Source of the DNA: Planctobacterium sp047947135
Lineage (GTDB): Bacteria > Pseudomonadota > Gammaproteobacteria > Enterobacterales > Alteromonadaceae
Length of the DNA: 64,000 nucleotides
Direction: 5' to 3'
Assembly (NCBI GenBank): GCA_047947135.1
Contig: CP170457.1
Coordinates: 186,001 to 250,000 of the forward strand
Part shown: positions 20,101 through 30,400 of the stretch, in pieces
Position numbering within the stretch: position 1 is the stretch's first letter
How the letters are laid out: every line of letters begins with the position of its first letter
Program-made: the position numbers and the translations under genes
The notes under the pieces: model-generated
The model's input: only the letters and a program-made list of their open reading frames with translations
The model's database searches: none
What the model was told of the DNA's origin: nothing

Positions 20101-23100
20101 TGTGGGGTAGCTGTAGACTTTAGTCGCTTCCAGTTCGGTGCTGAATTTAGCGTTGATATTACGCATCCAGGTGACACCCGTAATAGAATCCAACCCCAAG
20201 TCTACAAACTGCGTATCATCGTCTATTTCATCTGCCGACATATGCAATTCAGCGGCAAGCTGATTGCGCAATTCGGACAACAGTTCCTGTACTGGAATAA
20301 CAGCAAGCGCTGTTGTTTCGTTTACCGTTTGCTTTGCTGTATCTAAATGCGCAACAGGAGTTACAGCTGTATTTTTTGGAGCAACAGAGGTCTGCATGAC
20401 TGCCTGCTGAGAAGCATCGGCTTCATGGCTAGCATCATACTGTTTTTCAATCAATTGCAGCGTTTGCTCACTACCCACAAATGTCTGTTCATGCAGTTCC
20501 AGTTCAAGTCTGTAAGTATCTTCCAGACGTGCCTGTAATGCCTGACTCCACAGCTGTTTCAGATGCAACAGCTGTTGTTTAGAGTAGCGAGCCAGATTGT
20601 GGGCAATCTTCAATGCTTTGGATAACACATTGTTGCGCTCATACACCGGAGCATGCATTCCTCTGGTTGCCAGAGTCTTGCCCGTTAGTTCTCGCGCCAA
20701 TAACAGGCTTTCAAATGCCAGGTCCTGGCCTAGCTTCTCTGGCATCACCAGAGTGGACGCCGCCCCTGGTGTAAAACCATACTTCATGTATGGGCTAATG
20801 TACTGAGCAGACTCACTAAACAAAGTGAAATCGGCAAACATTCCCAGCGCCCACCCCGCCCCAATAGCATGACCTTGCATAGCTGCAACCACCGGCAAGT
20901 CGCACATCAAAGCCAACTGGTAAACCTTGCTATCGGTGAACTTCATCCGACCTTCCTGAATGGCTACCAGGGTGTCACGAGTACCACCAGAGGCGAAATA
21001 GTTTTCAAATCCGGTCAGCACTAGCACTTTGTCCCGGTCACTACTTGTCACTTCTGAGAAAACTTCTTCCATACCCGCTGCAAAAGCATCGGTGAAGGTA
21101 TTTTTACCTTCTCGGTCTTCCATTTGCACCAGTAAAACGCCATTGTTGTAGCGCCACGCTTTGATCACGTCAGATTCCAACGTCACCGCAATTCTGTCAT
21201 CATCTGGTGCTGAATCAGATAGGTTCTTTTCAGTTTCAGGCAAGGCGAGCCAGCAACTTTCCTGTGCTTCCAATGTCTCTGGGTTACGAGTTGAATTTTT
21301 GTAATTACGCCAAAAATCTGCCGTTTGGTTTACCAGCATTTGTGCCTGCTGCACACACTCATTCACTACCATTTCTGCTGGCACTGACTCAACTGTAGCG
21401 CAGCGTTCTAACAACATTTCGCCAGTAAAATTGTTGCGTAGCGCGACCAGCTCGCGACTGATTTCAGTTCCCAGATTAGTGGTTAACAGGTTTGCCAATT
21501 GAACGCTTGGCAAAATCTCGAAACTCACAGCATCAAGAGCAAACTCTCCTGCTTCATTGTAAACCTGAAAGTCACATGCTAGTGCGCACAACCAGCCAGC
21601 ACCTCGAGCATTTTCAGATAACGCAGCCCAAACCGGAACAGGACATTCGCGCATCATTGACTGCCAGGCAGGCAGACTATCACGCAAAGAAGATGTTGCG
21701 GTTTCAGGGATAAAATCCTGATGTTCACTGCTTATCAACACGGCTTTGGTTGTTGAAGATAGCTTCTGAATCACTTTGCGGACAGAGGCAACAAGCGCTT
21801 TCAATCCGTAGCGGAATTTCTGCTGCTGTATATTAATCTGCACAATACCCGCAGCGGGTTGTGACAAAGTTAGATATTTGGCTGGACTATCGGGTACATC
21901 AGTCGCTGAGCTGTCCTGTGTCACTTGCTGTAAAGGTTGCAAAGCAGCAACTGCGGCTACTTGGTGACGACTTAAGTGCTGTTTCAATAAACGCAGCGCT
22001 TTTTCCTCACGAGTTGCCAGCGATTCACAAATTTCCCTGGCGTAGTTGTCAAACCTTGAGCTTTCCAGGACCGGAGCCTGTATACCTTTAGCAAGCCACT
22101 GTCGCCCAGCGAGACCTGCAGAGTGCAACAGCAATTGGCGCGTCAGTTGCTCCCCAAAACGTCCCTCTAAAAGCGCCAGGATCGAAGCATTTAAGCCTGA
22201 AAGCGATAGTCCATACTGGCTCTGTTCAGAAAGCAGCATAAAATCGCAAAGTGCCGCAAAAACAAAACCCGCGCCTTGAGTATTGCCCTTACACATCGCC
22301 ACCACAGGGATGGTCAGTTCGCTGAGAGCCTTAAACAGTCCTTGCTCAATGGCGGCATTAACACCGGTCACATCACCAGTCAGAAAGTCACTGCCTGCGC
22401 TTTGGATTAGCAGCACCTTGACATCGGTACGCCCGGCGACCTGATGCAGCGCCTGTAACAATGCAGCAATCAATGGCTTAGACAAGTTTTGCTGGTCTGC
22501 TGGCAATATCAGGGTGCAAACTCCCTGAGCATCCCCTGTAAGCACAATCTCTGCGGTTAATTGGCTACCTTCAGAATTGTTCTGAAGCACCGAAGTTAAT
22601 AGCTCAGGCGTTTGCAGTTGTACCGAAAACGATCTGTCGAGATTGTCACTAACCTTCTCAGAAGCGTGCGCTAACAGGCTTTGAGGCTGAGCCAGTTGCA
22701 AATTGAGTTTCTCTTCGGAGCTACCAGTTTGGGCCTTAGACCAAACAGGAATGGTCTGAGAAAATCCTTTTATCACTTTCGGCTCTGCAGATAGCAAAGA
22801 ATCTGTTCGGTGCGCGTTATCATTCTTCTGCCCAGAATCAAGGTCACTCGACTCTGCTTGCTCAACAACGGATTGTTGCAGCCGGAACTGCACACCTTCC
22901 AGACACCAGAGTACCTGCCCCTGTTTGTCCGAAACATACAGTTCCAGGGTTTTATGCCCTGTGGCGCCATTGTCGGTGCAAACCAGTTGCACCACGAGCT
23001 GCTGTGTATCCGATGAATTCAGACCATAAAATCCAGCGTCATATAAACTGACTTTATCAATGCCCAAACAACACCAATGTTCTCGAGAGTTCCGATTTGC

Positions 23101-26100
23101 GGTTGCGGTAATTAGTTCATCCGCCAGAACCATCAGGCTATTGAGACAAACCGGGTGAAGACTGGTATCGGTTGGGTTCTTAGCTGGCTGGCTGAGCAAG
23201 GCGTACAGTTGATGTTCGTCCTGCTGTAAAATTTTCACTCCGATCAGCTCATCTGAAATCTGCTTGCTACTTGGCATCATTGCCTGTTGTAACTCAGTTG
23301 GCACATGAATTTGTAGTCCGGTGCCAGCAGTTGACCTAACAATTTCCCCTCTGGCTAAAACCGGCTGCTGGTCAATTTCGGGGGCACAGATTTCGAATAA
23401 TATGTTGCCGCGCTTTTGCGGTAGCAACAATAAATCAATTTGTTCCTGTTGTTCAGGGACAAACTCTGGACCAAATTCCAGTTGATGAATGCAAATAACA
23501 TCTTGTTGGACATTATCGTTTTGTGACTGATTGGCGCGGTGATAAGCCACTTTTAGCATTTCCAGAATGGCTGGCTCTGATAGTGTTGAGCGCTGCAGTT
23601 TTTCAGACTGCTGGAATATTGCTTCATTACCACTAAAGCGGCTGCGATAGCGAATTTGTTGCAGTGAAGATTCGTTGGTATGCAACAGCGGATGCATTTG
23701 CGTCGCTGCCAGCTCCCCCTGAGGATTGACTGCCTCCTCATGAGACGGATCTTGCCAGTAGGAATCGCGGGAAAAAGGGTAGCCTGGTAAGCTAACGAGT
23801 CTCATTCCCTGCAATTGATTCGGGCTGTAAAGCTTCTGCCAGTCTGGTTCCAGGCCTTTAACCCAAAACTCCAGAATTTTTTCCAGTTTACTCTGCTGCA
23901 GCCAGGTACCTAGTGTCGCCTGAAAATCCATGTCATCTCGCAACAGACCGATAGTGTCTTTGTGAGCGCGAATGCCATCGCGGAAAATTCTCAGCTCGGA
24001 AGCCGGTACTTCGGGATTAGTCAAAAATGCCTGTAAACCTGATTTTAACTCAGCGAAGTCCTGCACTATAAAAGCCAGACGTTCGTCCATCGCCTCCCTT
24101 CCGGTTTGCAGAGTGTAGGCCACTGAAGCCAGGTCAAGGGTTTCGCTTCTTTTGTCAATATGGGTTAAGAGTTCGCTGGCTTTTTGCAAAAGTTGCACTG
24201 TCGTTCGAGCTGAAAGCGGCACGACCACCTGAGGTAGATTCACAACAGTTACTTCATCGGTAAAAATATACTCTTCCACTACCAGGTGAGCATTGGAGCC
24301 GCCGGCGCCAAAAGAAGAAATACCAGCAACACGGGGCTGCCCATCTGCAGTTTGCCAGGGACGTAACTGCTGGTTCACTTCAAATGGAGTCTGACTAAAA
24401 TCAATATGAGGATTAAGAGTTGATGAATGCAACGAAGGCACGATTTGGCCATGTTGCAGTTGCAGAACCACTTTAGTTAACCCTGCAATACCCGCTGCCG
24501 ATTCACAATGACCGATATTGGATTTTGCTGAACCAACAGCGCAACTACCTGGAGACAAGTTGCTATCGTTGGACAACGCCTGAAATGCATTGTTTAATGC
24601 CGCAATTTCAATAGGGTCACCCAGCTTGGTACCAGTGCCATGGGCTTCAATGTAGCTAATGGATTGTGCACTTCTACCAGCTTCTTTTAAAGCGCGACTG
24701 ATAACTGCAGTTTGGGCCCTCGGATTCGGCACAGTGTAACCGTTGGTTTTACCACCGTGATTTACAGCACTACCGCTGATAACAGCATAAATATGATGGC
24801 CTTCCTTCAAGGCATCAGACAATCGTTTTAGCACTACAACACCAACGCCTTCACCAGGAATATAACCGTCTCCCCCTTCACCGAAACTCTGGCAATGACC
24901 GTCACTGGAAATAAACTGCCCCCCGCTCAGCATACTGTATTTGCCGGGATGAATACTGACGTTAACCCCACCAGCCAGCGCGGCATCAGTGCGCCCCTGT
25001 TTCAGATCCTGACACGCCAGATGAATCGCGGTGAGAGATGATGAACACATGGTGTCCAGGGTCATACTGGGACCGTGCAAATCCAGGCAATAGGACACTC
25101 GGTTGGCTATGGTGGCAAGGCTGCCCGAGCGATTGTATTCGCCATACATCACCCCGGCATAGACACCTACCTGTCCAGCACTGTCACCATCATGAGGCTG
25201 ATGCAGTCCAGCTCGGGTGAGTCCGGCATCTTCCATCGCGTGCCAGGATTGCTGCAAAAACAGGCGTTCCTGAGGATCCATATGTACCGCATCGCGGGGC
25301 GATATATTGAAAAACCGCGGATCGAATTCATCCACACCTTCGATGAAACCACCCCATTTGCTAAAGTGTGCACCTTCCTGGGTTCTGTCCTGAGTGTAAA
25401 AGGCTTGCCAGTCCCATCGAGACTCCGGTACTTCGACTATGCAATCTTTGCCATCTTTCAGGTTTTGCCAGAAAGAGTCCAAATCCGGCGATTCAGGATA
25501 ACGACCACTGATACCTACAATGGCGATGGGCTCATCTGAAGAAGCTGATGCTTTCAAAACTGATGACGATTTAACGCCCCCTGCTAAAGAGGCGAGCTTG
25601 CCTACTGGTTTCTGCAGACTCTTGCTACTTATCTTGTTTTCCGCTGGTTGTGTTTTTGCGACTGGTTTGATGCCAGGTTTGACAACTGACGCTGAGGGCC
25701 TATCCGACACTAACTCGCGGATTGTTGCCGCGTGCTTTTCTATAAAGTAATCCGCCAATTGCGCGATAGTTTGGAATTCAAAAAAGAGAGTTTTAGACAA
25801 GGCTCCAAACTGTTTTTCCAACTGGGTAGTGAGAGAAACAGCCAGAATAGAGTCAATCCCATACTCTTCCAGAGGCGCACTGGCCTCAATGCGATGCACT
25901 GGTATTTTTAAAATACTGGCCAACTGTTTGCAAAGAAAAGTGCGAGTGCGAGTCACCAATTCCGCAGAATCGAGTTCAGCCTTTTGTGTTTCGCTCTCAG
26001 TTCCAGCAGAACTTGCATTATTGCCCGCGGCAGATTCAGCCAATTGCAATTTTTGCTTACTATTTGTCCGCATAAACTGGTTTATTTTGCCACTATTACC

Positions 26101-27444
26101 AAACAGCACCATACCCCGGGCAACACCGCTGAATAACAAATGATGGAAACTTGCCAGCCCGTATTCGGTGGCCAGAGGTAGCACACCGGATTGTTGGGCA
26201 ATAGTTTCTAACTGTGCAGAATCAATTTGCATCCCTCCCTGCTGCCAGAGCGGCCAATTGATACACAAAGTGTGACCAAATCGCTTACCTTTGTTTTGCA
26301 GTGACTGGCGATACCAGGCGAAGCCATCCAGATAGCCATTAGCGGTGGCATAATCTGCTTGTCCAGTGTTACCAAACCAAGCTGCTACCGATGAGAACAA
26401 TGCCAGGAAATCCAGTTTGATATTGCGTGTAGCATTGTCGAGATTACGGGTACCCGTAATTTTAGCCTTCAGAACAGTGCGGAACTGAGCTTCCGTTTTA
26501 CTTTGAATCAGTGTGTCGTCCAGCATACCCGCGCAATGAAAAAGACCATGCAAGCCATTGAATTGCTGCACAACATCACTAATGCAATTGCTCACTTTTT
26601 CCTGATCTTCAAGGTCCAGCTTGCGATAGCTGATTTGCCCCTCATACCTGGCCAGATTGTTAAGACGATTTATTTGCTCTTGCGAGATATCACTTCGCCC
26701 AGTGAGGATAACTCTTGCCTTGGGTAACAGTTGTACCAGGTGTTCACAGAAGCGCTGGCCTAAACCGCCAAGGCCGCCGGTGATCATATAGATACCCTGT
26801 TCCTTCAACAGCATGGGGGCATCAGCTGTTTTGGTTGCCAACGGTTGCCAGTTTATGACCTGTCTGCCGGAAGCGGTAAATCGCAGCAGGGGGGTGTCCA
26901 ACTGTTTTTGTTCCAGCATCAGGATCTGTAACAGCTCGTCAATTGTTGCGTCCCTCTCCAACAGCAATAGCTGCCCGGCAAACCCCGGCTGCTCTGTATG
27001 AGCGGTACGCAGTAATCCATTGATAGCCATGACCAGCGGTATTTGTTCAACTTCAGTGCTCAACACCTGTAACAAAACTGGTGACTTCTGCGCTCTATCC
27101 AACAGCGTTTTCACCTGAATAAAACAGGCCAGCAGCAGATCTTCTGCCCCCATTTTCGCCGCATCCAACACAGTAACACCTGCATATTGTTGCTTAGCTT
27201 TGACAATAAAATCTGCAGGCCCATCACCGAGCAACAGCAAATGACTGTCCAGTTGCACCAATTGTTCAGCTGTCAATCCTGTATTTTGTGGGAAAGGAAT
27301 GTCCTGCCAATGAGGCTCTAAATTTAACAGGGTAGTCTGTTCTACGACATTTGCATTTCGCAGTTCTTTGATAGCTTCCAGAGCTTGTTCTTTGGTTAGC
27401 TTACCCTGAGCAAGCGCCTGATAAATATTTTCTAATTGCTTCAT
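17164..27444 (-). CDS. Trans-AT PKS, KR-ACP / KS-DH*-ECH3x-ACP-ACP / KS
   Basis: This 3426-residue polyketide synthase has an ATG 8 bp after the stop of gene C, so translation is probably coupled. Domains: helical docking (1-35, with a KLTKEQALEAI-type helix); KR (about 40-440; TGGLGGLG near 219, FSSVAA...DYATAN near 348, full LDD so B-type); ACP (DSILAV near 530); KS1 (638-1058; DTMCSSS, EAHGTGT); degenerate DH* (1248-1525) with no catalytic His motif; three crotonase-fold domains (1632-1830, 1852-2045, 2092-2338), each with a GAG turn, the third closest to PksI-type decarboxylases (YISPYMKYGFTPGA); two ACPs with DSITGVTW (Ser near 2418 and 2560); and KS2 (2702-3123). The C terminus has two copies of the KS-linker end motif (YPFDHDRYW near 3285, YPFAREYCW near 3360) flanking a shred of DH, then an acidic helical docking tail. 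The opening KR-ACP completes the KS-DH of gene C; KS2 hands on to the DH-KR-ACP of gene E. Confidence 0.97.
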   Translation of the reverse strand: MKQLENIYQALAQGKLTKEQALEAIKELRNANVVEQTTLLNLEPHWQDIPFPQNTGLTAEQLVQLDSHLLLLGDGPADFIVKAKQQYAGVTVLDAAKMGAEDLLLACFIQVKTLLDRAQKSPVLLQVLSTEVEQIPLVMAINGLLRTAHTEQPGFAGQLLLLERDATIDELLQILMLEQKQLDTPLLRFTASGRQVINWQPLATKTADAPMLLKEQGIYMITGGLGGLGQRFCEHLVQLLPKARVILTGRSDISQEQINRLNNLARYEGQISYRKLDLEDQEKVSNCISDVVQQFNGLHGLFHCAGMLDDTLIQSKTEAQFRTVLKAKITGTRNLDNATRNIKLDFLALFSSVAAWFGNTGQADYATANGYLDGFAWYRQSLQNKGKRFGHTLCINWPLWQQGGMQIDSAQLETIAQQSGVLPLATEYGLASFHHLLFSGVARGMVLFGNSGKINQFMRTNSKQKLQLAESAAGNNASSAGTESETQKAELDSAELVTRTRTFLCKQLASILKIPVHRIEASAPLEEYGIDSILAVSLTTQLEKQFGALSKTLFFEFQTIAQLADYFIEKHAATIRELVSDRPSASVVKPGIKPVAKTQPAENKISSKSLQKPVGKLASLAGGVKSSSVLKASASSDEPIAIVGISGRYPESPDLDSFWQNLKDGKDCIVEVPESRWDWQAFYTQDRTQEGAHFSKWGGFIEGVDEFDPRFFNISPRDAVHMDPQERLFLQQSWHAMEDAGLTRAGLHQPHDGDSAGQVGVYAGVMYGEYNRSGSLATIANRVSYCLDLHGPSMTLDTMCSSSLTAIHLACQDLKQGRTDAALAGGVNVSIHPGKYSMLSGGQFISSDGHCQSFGEGGDGYIPGEGVGVVVLKRLSDALKEGHHIYAVISGSAVNHGGKTNGYTVPNPRAQTAVISRALKEAGRSAQSISYIEAHGTGTKLGDPIEIAALNNAFQALSNDSNLSPGSCAVGSAKSNIGHCESAAGIAGLTKVVLQLQHGQIVPSLHSSTLNPHIDFSQTPFEVNQQLRPWQTADGQPRVAGISSFGAGGSNAHLVVEEYIFTDEVTVVNLPQVVVPLSARTTVQLLQKASELLTHIDKRSETLDLASVAYTLQTGREAMDERLAFIVQDFAELKSGLQAFLTNPEVPASELRIFRDGIRAHKDTIGLLRDDMDFQATLGTWLQQSKLEKILEFWVKGLEPDWQKLYSPNQLQGMRLVSLPGYPFSRDSYWQDPSHEEAVNPQGELAATQMHPLLHTNESSLQQIRYRSRFSGNEAIFQQSEKLQRSTLSEPAILEMLKVAYHRANQSQNDNVQQDVICIHQLEFGPEFVPEQQEQIDLLLLPQKRGNILFEICAPEIDQQPVLARGEIVRSTAGTGLQIHVPTELQQAMMPSSKQISDELIGVKILQQDEHQLYALLSQPAKNPTDTSLHPVCLNSLMVLADELITATANRNSREHWCCLGIDKVSLYDAGFYGLNSSDTQQLVVQLVCTDNGATGHKTLELYVSDKQGQVLWCLEGVQFRLQQSVVEQAESSDLDSGQKNDNAHRTDSLLSAEPKVIKGFSQTIPVWSKAQTGSSEEKLNLQLAQPQSLLAHASEKVSDNLDRSFSVQLQTPELLTSVLQNNSEGSQLTAEIVLTGDAQGVCTLILPADQQNLSKPLIAALLQALHQVAGRTDVKVLLIQSAGSDFLTGDVTGVNAAIEQGLFKALSELTIPVVAMCKGNTQGAGFVFAALCDFMLLSEQSQYGLSLSGLNASILALLEGRFGEQLTRQLLLHSAGLAGRQWLAKGIQAPVLESSRFDNYAREICESLATREEKALRLLKQHLSRHQVAAVAALQPLQQVTQDSSATDVPDSPAKYLTLSQPAAGIVQINIQQQKFRYGLKALVASVRKVIQKLSSTTKAVLISSEHQDFIPETATSSLRDSLPAWQSMMRECPVPVWAALSENARGAGWLCALACDFQVYNEAGEFALDAVSFEILPSVQLANLLTTNLGTEISRELVALRNNFTGEMLLERCATVESVPAEMVVNECVQQAQMLVNQTADFWRNYKNSTRNPETLEAQESCWLALPETEKNLSDSAPDDDRIAVTLESDVIKAWRYNNGVLLVQMEDREGKNTFTDAFAAGMEEVFSEVTSSDRDKVLVLTGFENYFASGGTRDTLVAIQEGRMKFTDSKVYQLALMCDLPVVAAMQGHAIGAGWALGMFADFTLFSESAQYISPYMKYGFTPGAASTLVMPEKLGQDLAFESLLLARELTGKTLATRGMHAPVYERNNVLSKALKIAHNLARYSKQQLLHLKQLWSQALQARLEDTYRLELELHEQTFVGSEQTLQLIEKQYDASHEADASQQAVMQTSVAPKNTAVTPVAHLDTAKQTVNETTALAVIPVQELLSELRNQLAAELHMSADEIDDDTQFVDLGLDSITGVTWMRNINAKFSTELEATKVYSYPTLQKFAKYLQSEISSSQALANQHQAPVITETMHSDSKKPVKLALKRISQDEAVQPFPVTTAAPVSTKLAESAEQEALSVVQVDSQQIKAELQQMLAEELHLDRDEVEDDEQFVDLGLDSITGVTWIRRINSLFSLELEATKVYSYPTLVSFSQFVAEQLQQQAPQKATQASETQTQSAPAIEQRLAAEFTQEQTPQKSETVAPKTTSKLATRHRLSVMNMPLLRQHIQLAHWPKGEVKQNKGKQAVMASEQHTQPIAIVGMAGQFAKASNLEEFWQNIAAAKNCVDEIPEKRWSLEQFYQEGPATAGKTNSKWMGALDNFDKFDPLFFNISPTEAEAMDPQQRVFMESCWQTLEHAGYTAEQISGSRCGVFVGCATGDYGQTSRSQQTSSAGFTGGATSILAARISYFLNLQGPCLAIDTACSSSLVALASACDSLNSGASDMALAGGVYVSSGPDMHIKSAQSGMLSQDGRCFTFDQRANGFVPGEGTGAVLLKRLDDAIRDNDLIHGVIKAWGVNQDGKTNGITAPNAESQTRLEQQVYDTFSIDPQDIQLIEAHGTGTKLGDPIEIDGLKAAFRPYTSATEYCALGSVKSNIGHCLTAAGIAGTFKILLAMRHEQLPPSINFEQLNEHIDLRNTPFYVNHQLQPWRPANNKPKLAAISSFGFSGTNAHLVFEQPPENQAADSIVDMVSQQGQVPLVLSAKTSTALEARAVQLHSWLEHNPNVDLVRLAWTLQMCREPMNERLAIMTDSISHLQQELLAFVQNKGKKYGANLMRASINQHKEALKLIRQEPEIQDVIFAEWVNSGQIKKLVDLWVKGLSVNWLLLYPSGKPTKLVLPQYPFDHDRYWLEDDDADLLTMNAPARRGYNTVAGHPLLQKQVNSFAEQGFDPKISGEEATNGNDTGRGDLPSRVPIPTYPFAREYCWVDVSKKVSAAVPTINTTTPTAIPDSSTIEDILAELDEDNLDTADAVRRLKSIF

Positions 27445-27452
27445 CTGCGTCT

Positions 27453-30400
27453 TTACCCTAATTTCGCTGCTTCTTCGGCAGAGATTTGATTATTTAAAAT
27501 TTTGTCCAGAATTTGCTGATAGTGGCCATCATCACTACTGTCGATTACCTGATAGACTTCCGGGTTTATACCCGCATCTGCAGGATCACTGGCAATAGCT
27601 CTGGTGCTGAAACCCGACATTCGAACGCATAAGTTGCCGTCATTGTCGTAAAGTGAAATATCCAGTTTTGGCAGAGCTTGCGAGGAGTCAGCAGCAATTT
27701 TTACCAGAGCCTGCATATCTGCTGTGCAAGGGGCGAGGACATCTAGCTGGTCCAAAGCGAAAGGTACAGAAGCTTCGTGTTCGTCAGTTTGTCCCCTTTG
27801 CGGCATCACAACAGCGGCCTGCAACGCACAATCCAGCATGCCTGGGTGTAATACATAATCTTGCAACTGCAACTTGAGGTCGTCTGGCATTGTCAGGTTG
27901 GCCAGCACCCTGCCTTCAGCCACCTTAAGCTGTGTGATAAATTGGTGACTGTAACCATAATCCAAACCAAGGGTTTGCAATCTGCTGTACAGCGCCTGGC
28001 TGTCAATCTCCAGTTTCTGCAGGCCAGAGCTTTGCTGTATAAGGTCTGTGGCAATTGCTTCCGCCTCAGAAATTTGCAGCTGTCCCTGACAATAAGGCAC
28101 CTGCTCTTCACCAGCACTGTTGGCAGAATAAATGCTAAATTCAAAGCTATCGGTAGTGTCTATTTGCTGATTAACGGCGTTGAGACTGATTGTCACTTTC
28201 TGAGCCTGAGACACAACTAATGGGCGCAACCAAACCACATTTTTCAGCCGTATATTTTGAGTCAAATCCGGCAGAGAGAGTTGCAGTGCTACGCGAGCCA
28301 TTTCGAGATACGCCATGCCCGGCAACACTGGCACAAATTCACCTTGAGCCACTGCTACTTTGTGGTCTTTTAGATAATGCTCATTGCCTGTGAACTGGCT
28401 ACTGAACCGCTGCTGATAAAAATTGGATTCATTGGCCTGCAGCAGCGGATGTAACCATGGCAAAGCATCCTGCGTCACCAACCCATTGTTGTCGTTGCTT
28501 TGCGCAGAAGTTGAACCATGCAGCCAGTATCTCTCTTTAGCGAATGGATACAGGGGTAAACGCAGTTTTTGTGCTTTTACCTGCCAGGCAGATTGCCAAT
28601 CTACCCTGCTACCTGCAGCCCAGGTCTGTGCCAGTTCTGCAGCCGAATGCTGACCTACTGCGAGAGTTTGCTTGCTCTTCGCATTGACGTTGTTGCCACC
28701 ATAATAAACATCTGTCAGCACCGCATCTGGTTGTGCCTGCCAGCTTTGCAACATCTGACGCAACTGCTCAACAGACTGACATACCAGAGCCAGACGTTTT
28801 GCCATCGCTGTACGTCCGGTTTGCAAGGTAAAGGCCAAATCCGCCATTGATACATTGGCATTTGATTGCAAGTGCTCAACCAGGCTACTGGCTATTTGAC
28901 GCAGCTGTTCATTGGTTTTAGCAGATAACGGAATCACCTGAGCCACTGGTCCGGCGTTTTTAGGTGTGCTAAACACTGGCGCTTTGTCGGGGACTTCTGT
29001 TAGCACCAGATGGGCATTAGTACCACTAAAGCCAAAGGAACTCACTATGGCGCGCCGCTTTTCACCTTGATTCACTTGCCAGGGTTGCAGCTTGTCGTTG
29101 ATATAAAACGGACTGCCCTGAAGGCCAATGTGCTCATTAAGGTTATCGAAGTTAATGGTTGGCGGTAGTTGCTGATGCTGCAGTGCTGATGCCACCTTAA
29201 TCACACTGGCTACACCCGCGGCAGTTACTGCGTGCCCCATATTGCTTTTCACTGAACCAAGTGCACAGTAATGCTGTTTATCTGTAAATTTGGCAAAACT
29301 GTCTTTTAGCGCCCGCACCTCTATTGGGTCTCCCAGCTTGGTGCCAGTGCCGTGGGCTTCCACCAGCTGAATCTGAGCTGGATCTATATCAAAGCGCTGA
29401 TAAACATCCGTTTCCAGTCGGGTTTGTGCCGCTGGATTGGGTGCAGTAATACCGTTAGTTTTGCCGTCCTGGTTCACTCCCCAGCCTTCTATCACGGCAT
29501 GGATATTGTCGCCATCGTGCTGGGCGTCTTCCAGACGTTTCAGCATGACCACACCTACCCCCTCCGCAGGCACAAAGCCATTGGCTCTCTGGTCAAAAGT
29601 AAAGCATCGGCCATCCACTGATAACATCCCAGCCTGGGCCGTCATTAAATGCATTTCCGGACCAGACATAATGCATACACCACCCGCCAATGCCATATCA
29701 CTACTGCCAGAACAGAGGCTGTCACAGGCATTGGCTATCGCCACCAGCGAAGAGCTACAGGCAGTATCCACCGCAATGGAAGGTCCTTGCAGATTCATAA
29801 AGTAGGAGATACGCGCCGCCAATATGGAGGTGGAACCGCCGGTAAATGCCTGGGCGCTGGTTTGGTGTTCTGCCGCAAGTAGGTGATAGTCACTTGTTGA
29901 ACAGCCTACAAACACACCGCATTTACTGCCTGACAAGGCTTCAGCACTGTAGGCAGCATCTTCCACAGCATGCCAGCAATTCTGTAAGAATAAACGCTGT
30001 TGCGGATCCATGTTTTCGGCTTCTGTTGGAGCAATATTGAAGAACAGCGGGTCAAACAAATCGTGTCCGCTGACGGCTCCCATCCATTTACTATTGGTTT
30101 TACCGGCTACAGGTTCGCCCGCTTGATAGTAACGTGATAACGGCCATCGCTCCTCGGGCACTTCTGAGATACAGTTGCGCCCTTTAGCAATATTCTGCCA
30201 GAACTCAGATACATTATCTGCCTGCGGAAATTGCCCTGCCATACCAACGATAGCTATTGCCTGAGGCTTAACCGCAGCTGATTCAGTGGGCTCCGACAGT
30301 AAGCCAGCCCTGCCAGTTCCCTGTTTACGCCAGGAAATCAGGGATGGCATTTTTTCCAGTGCCGGCGGTGCGTTAACCAAACTGCTTTGCGACGTATTTA

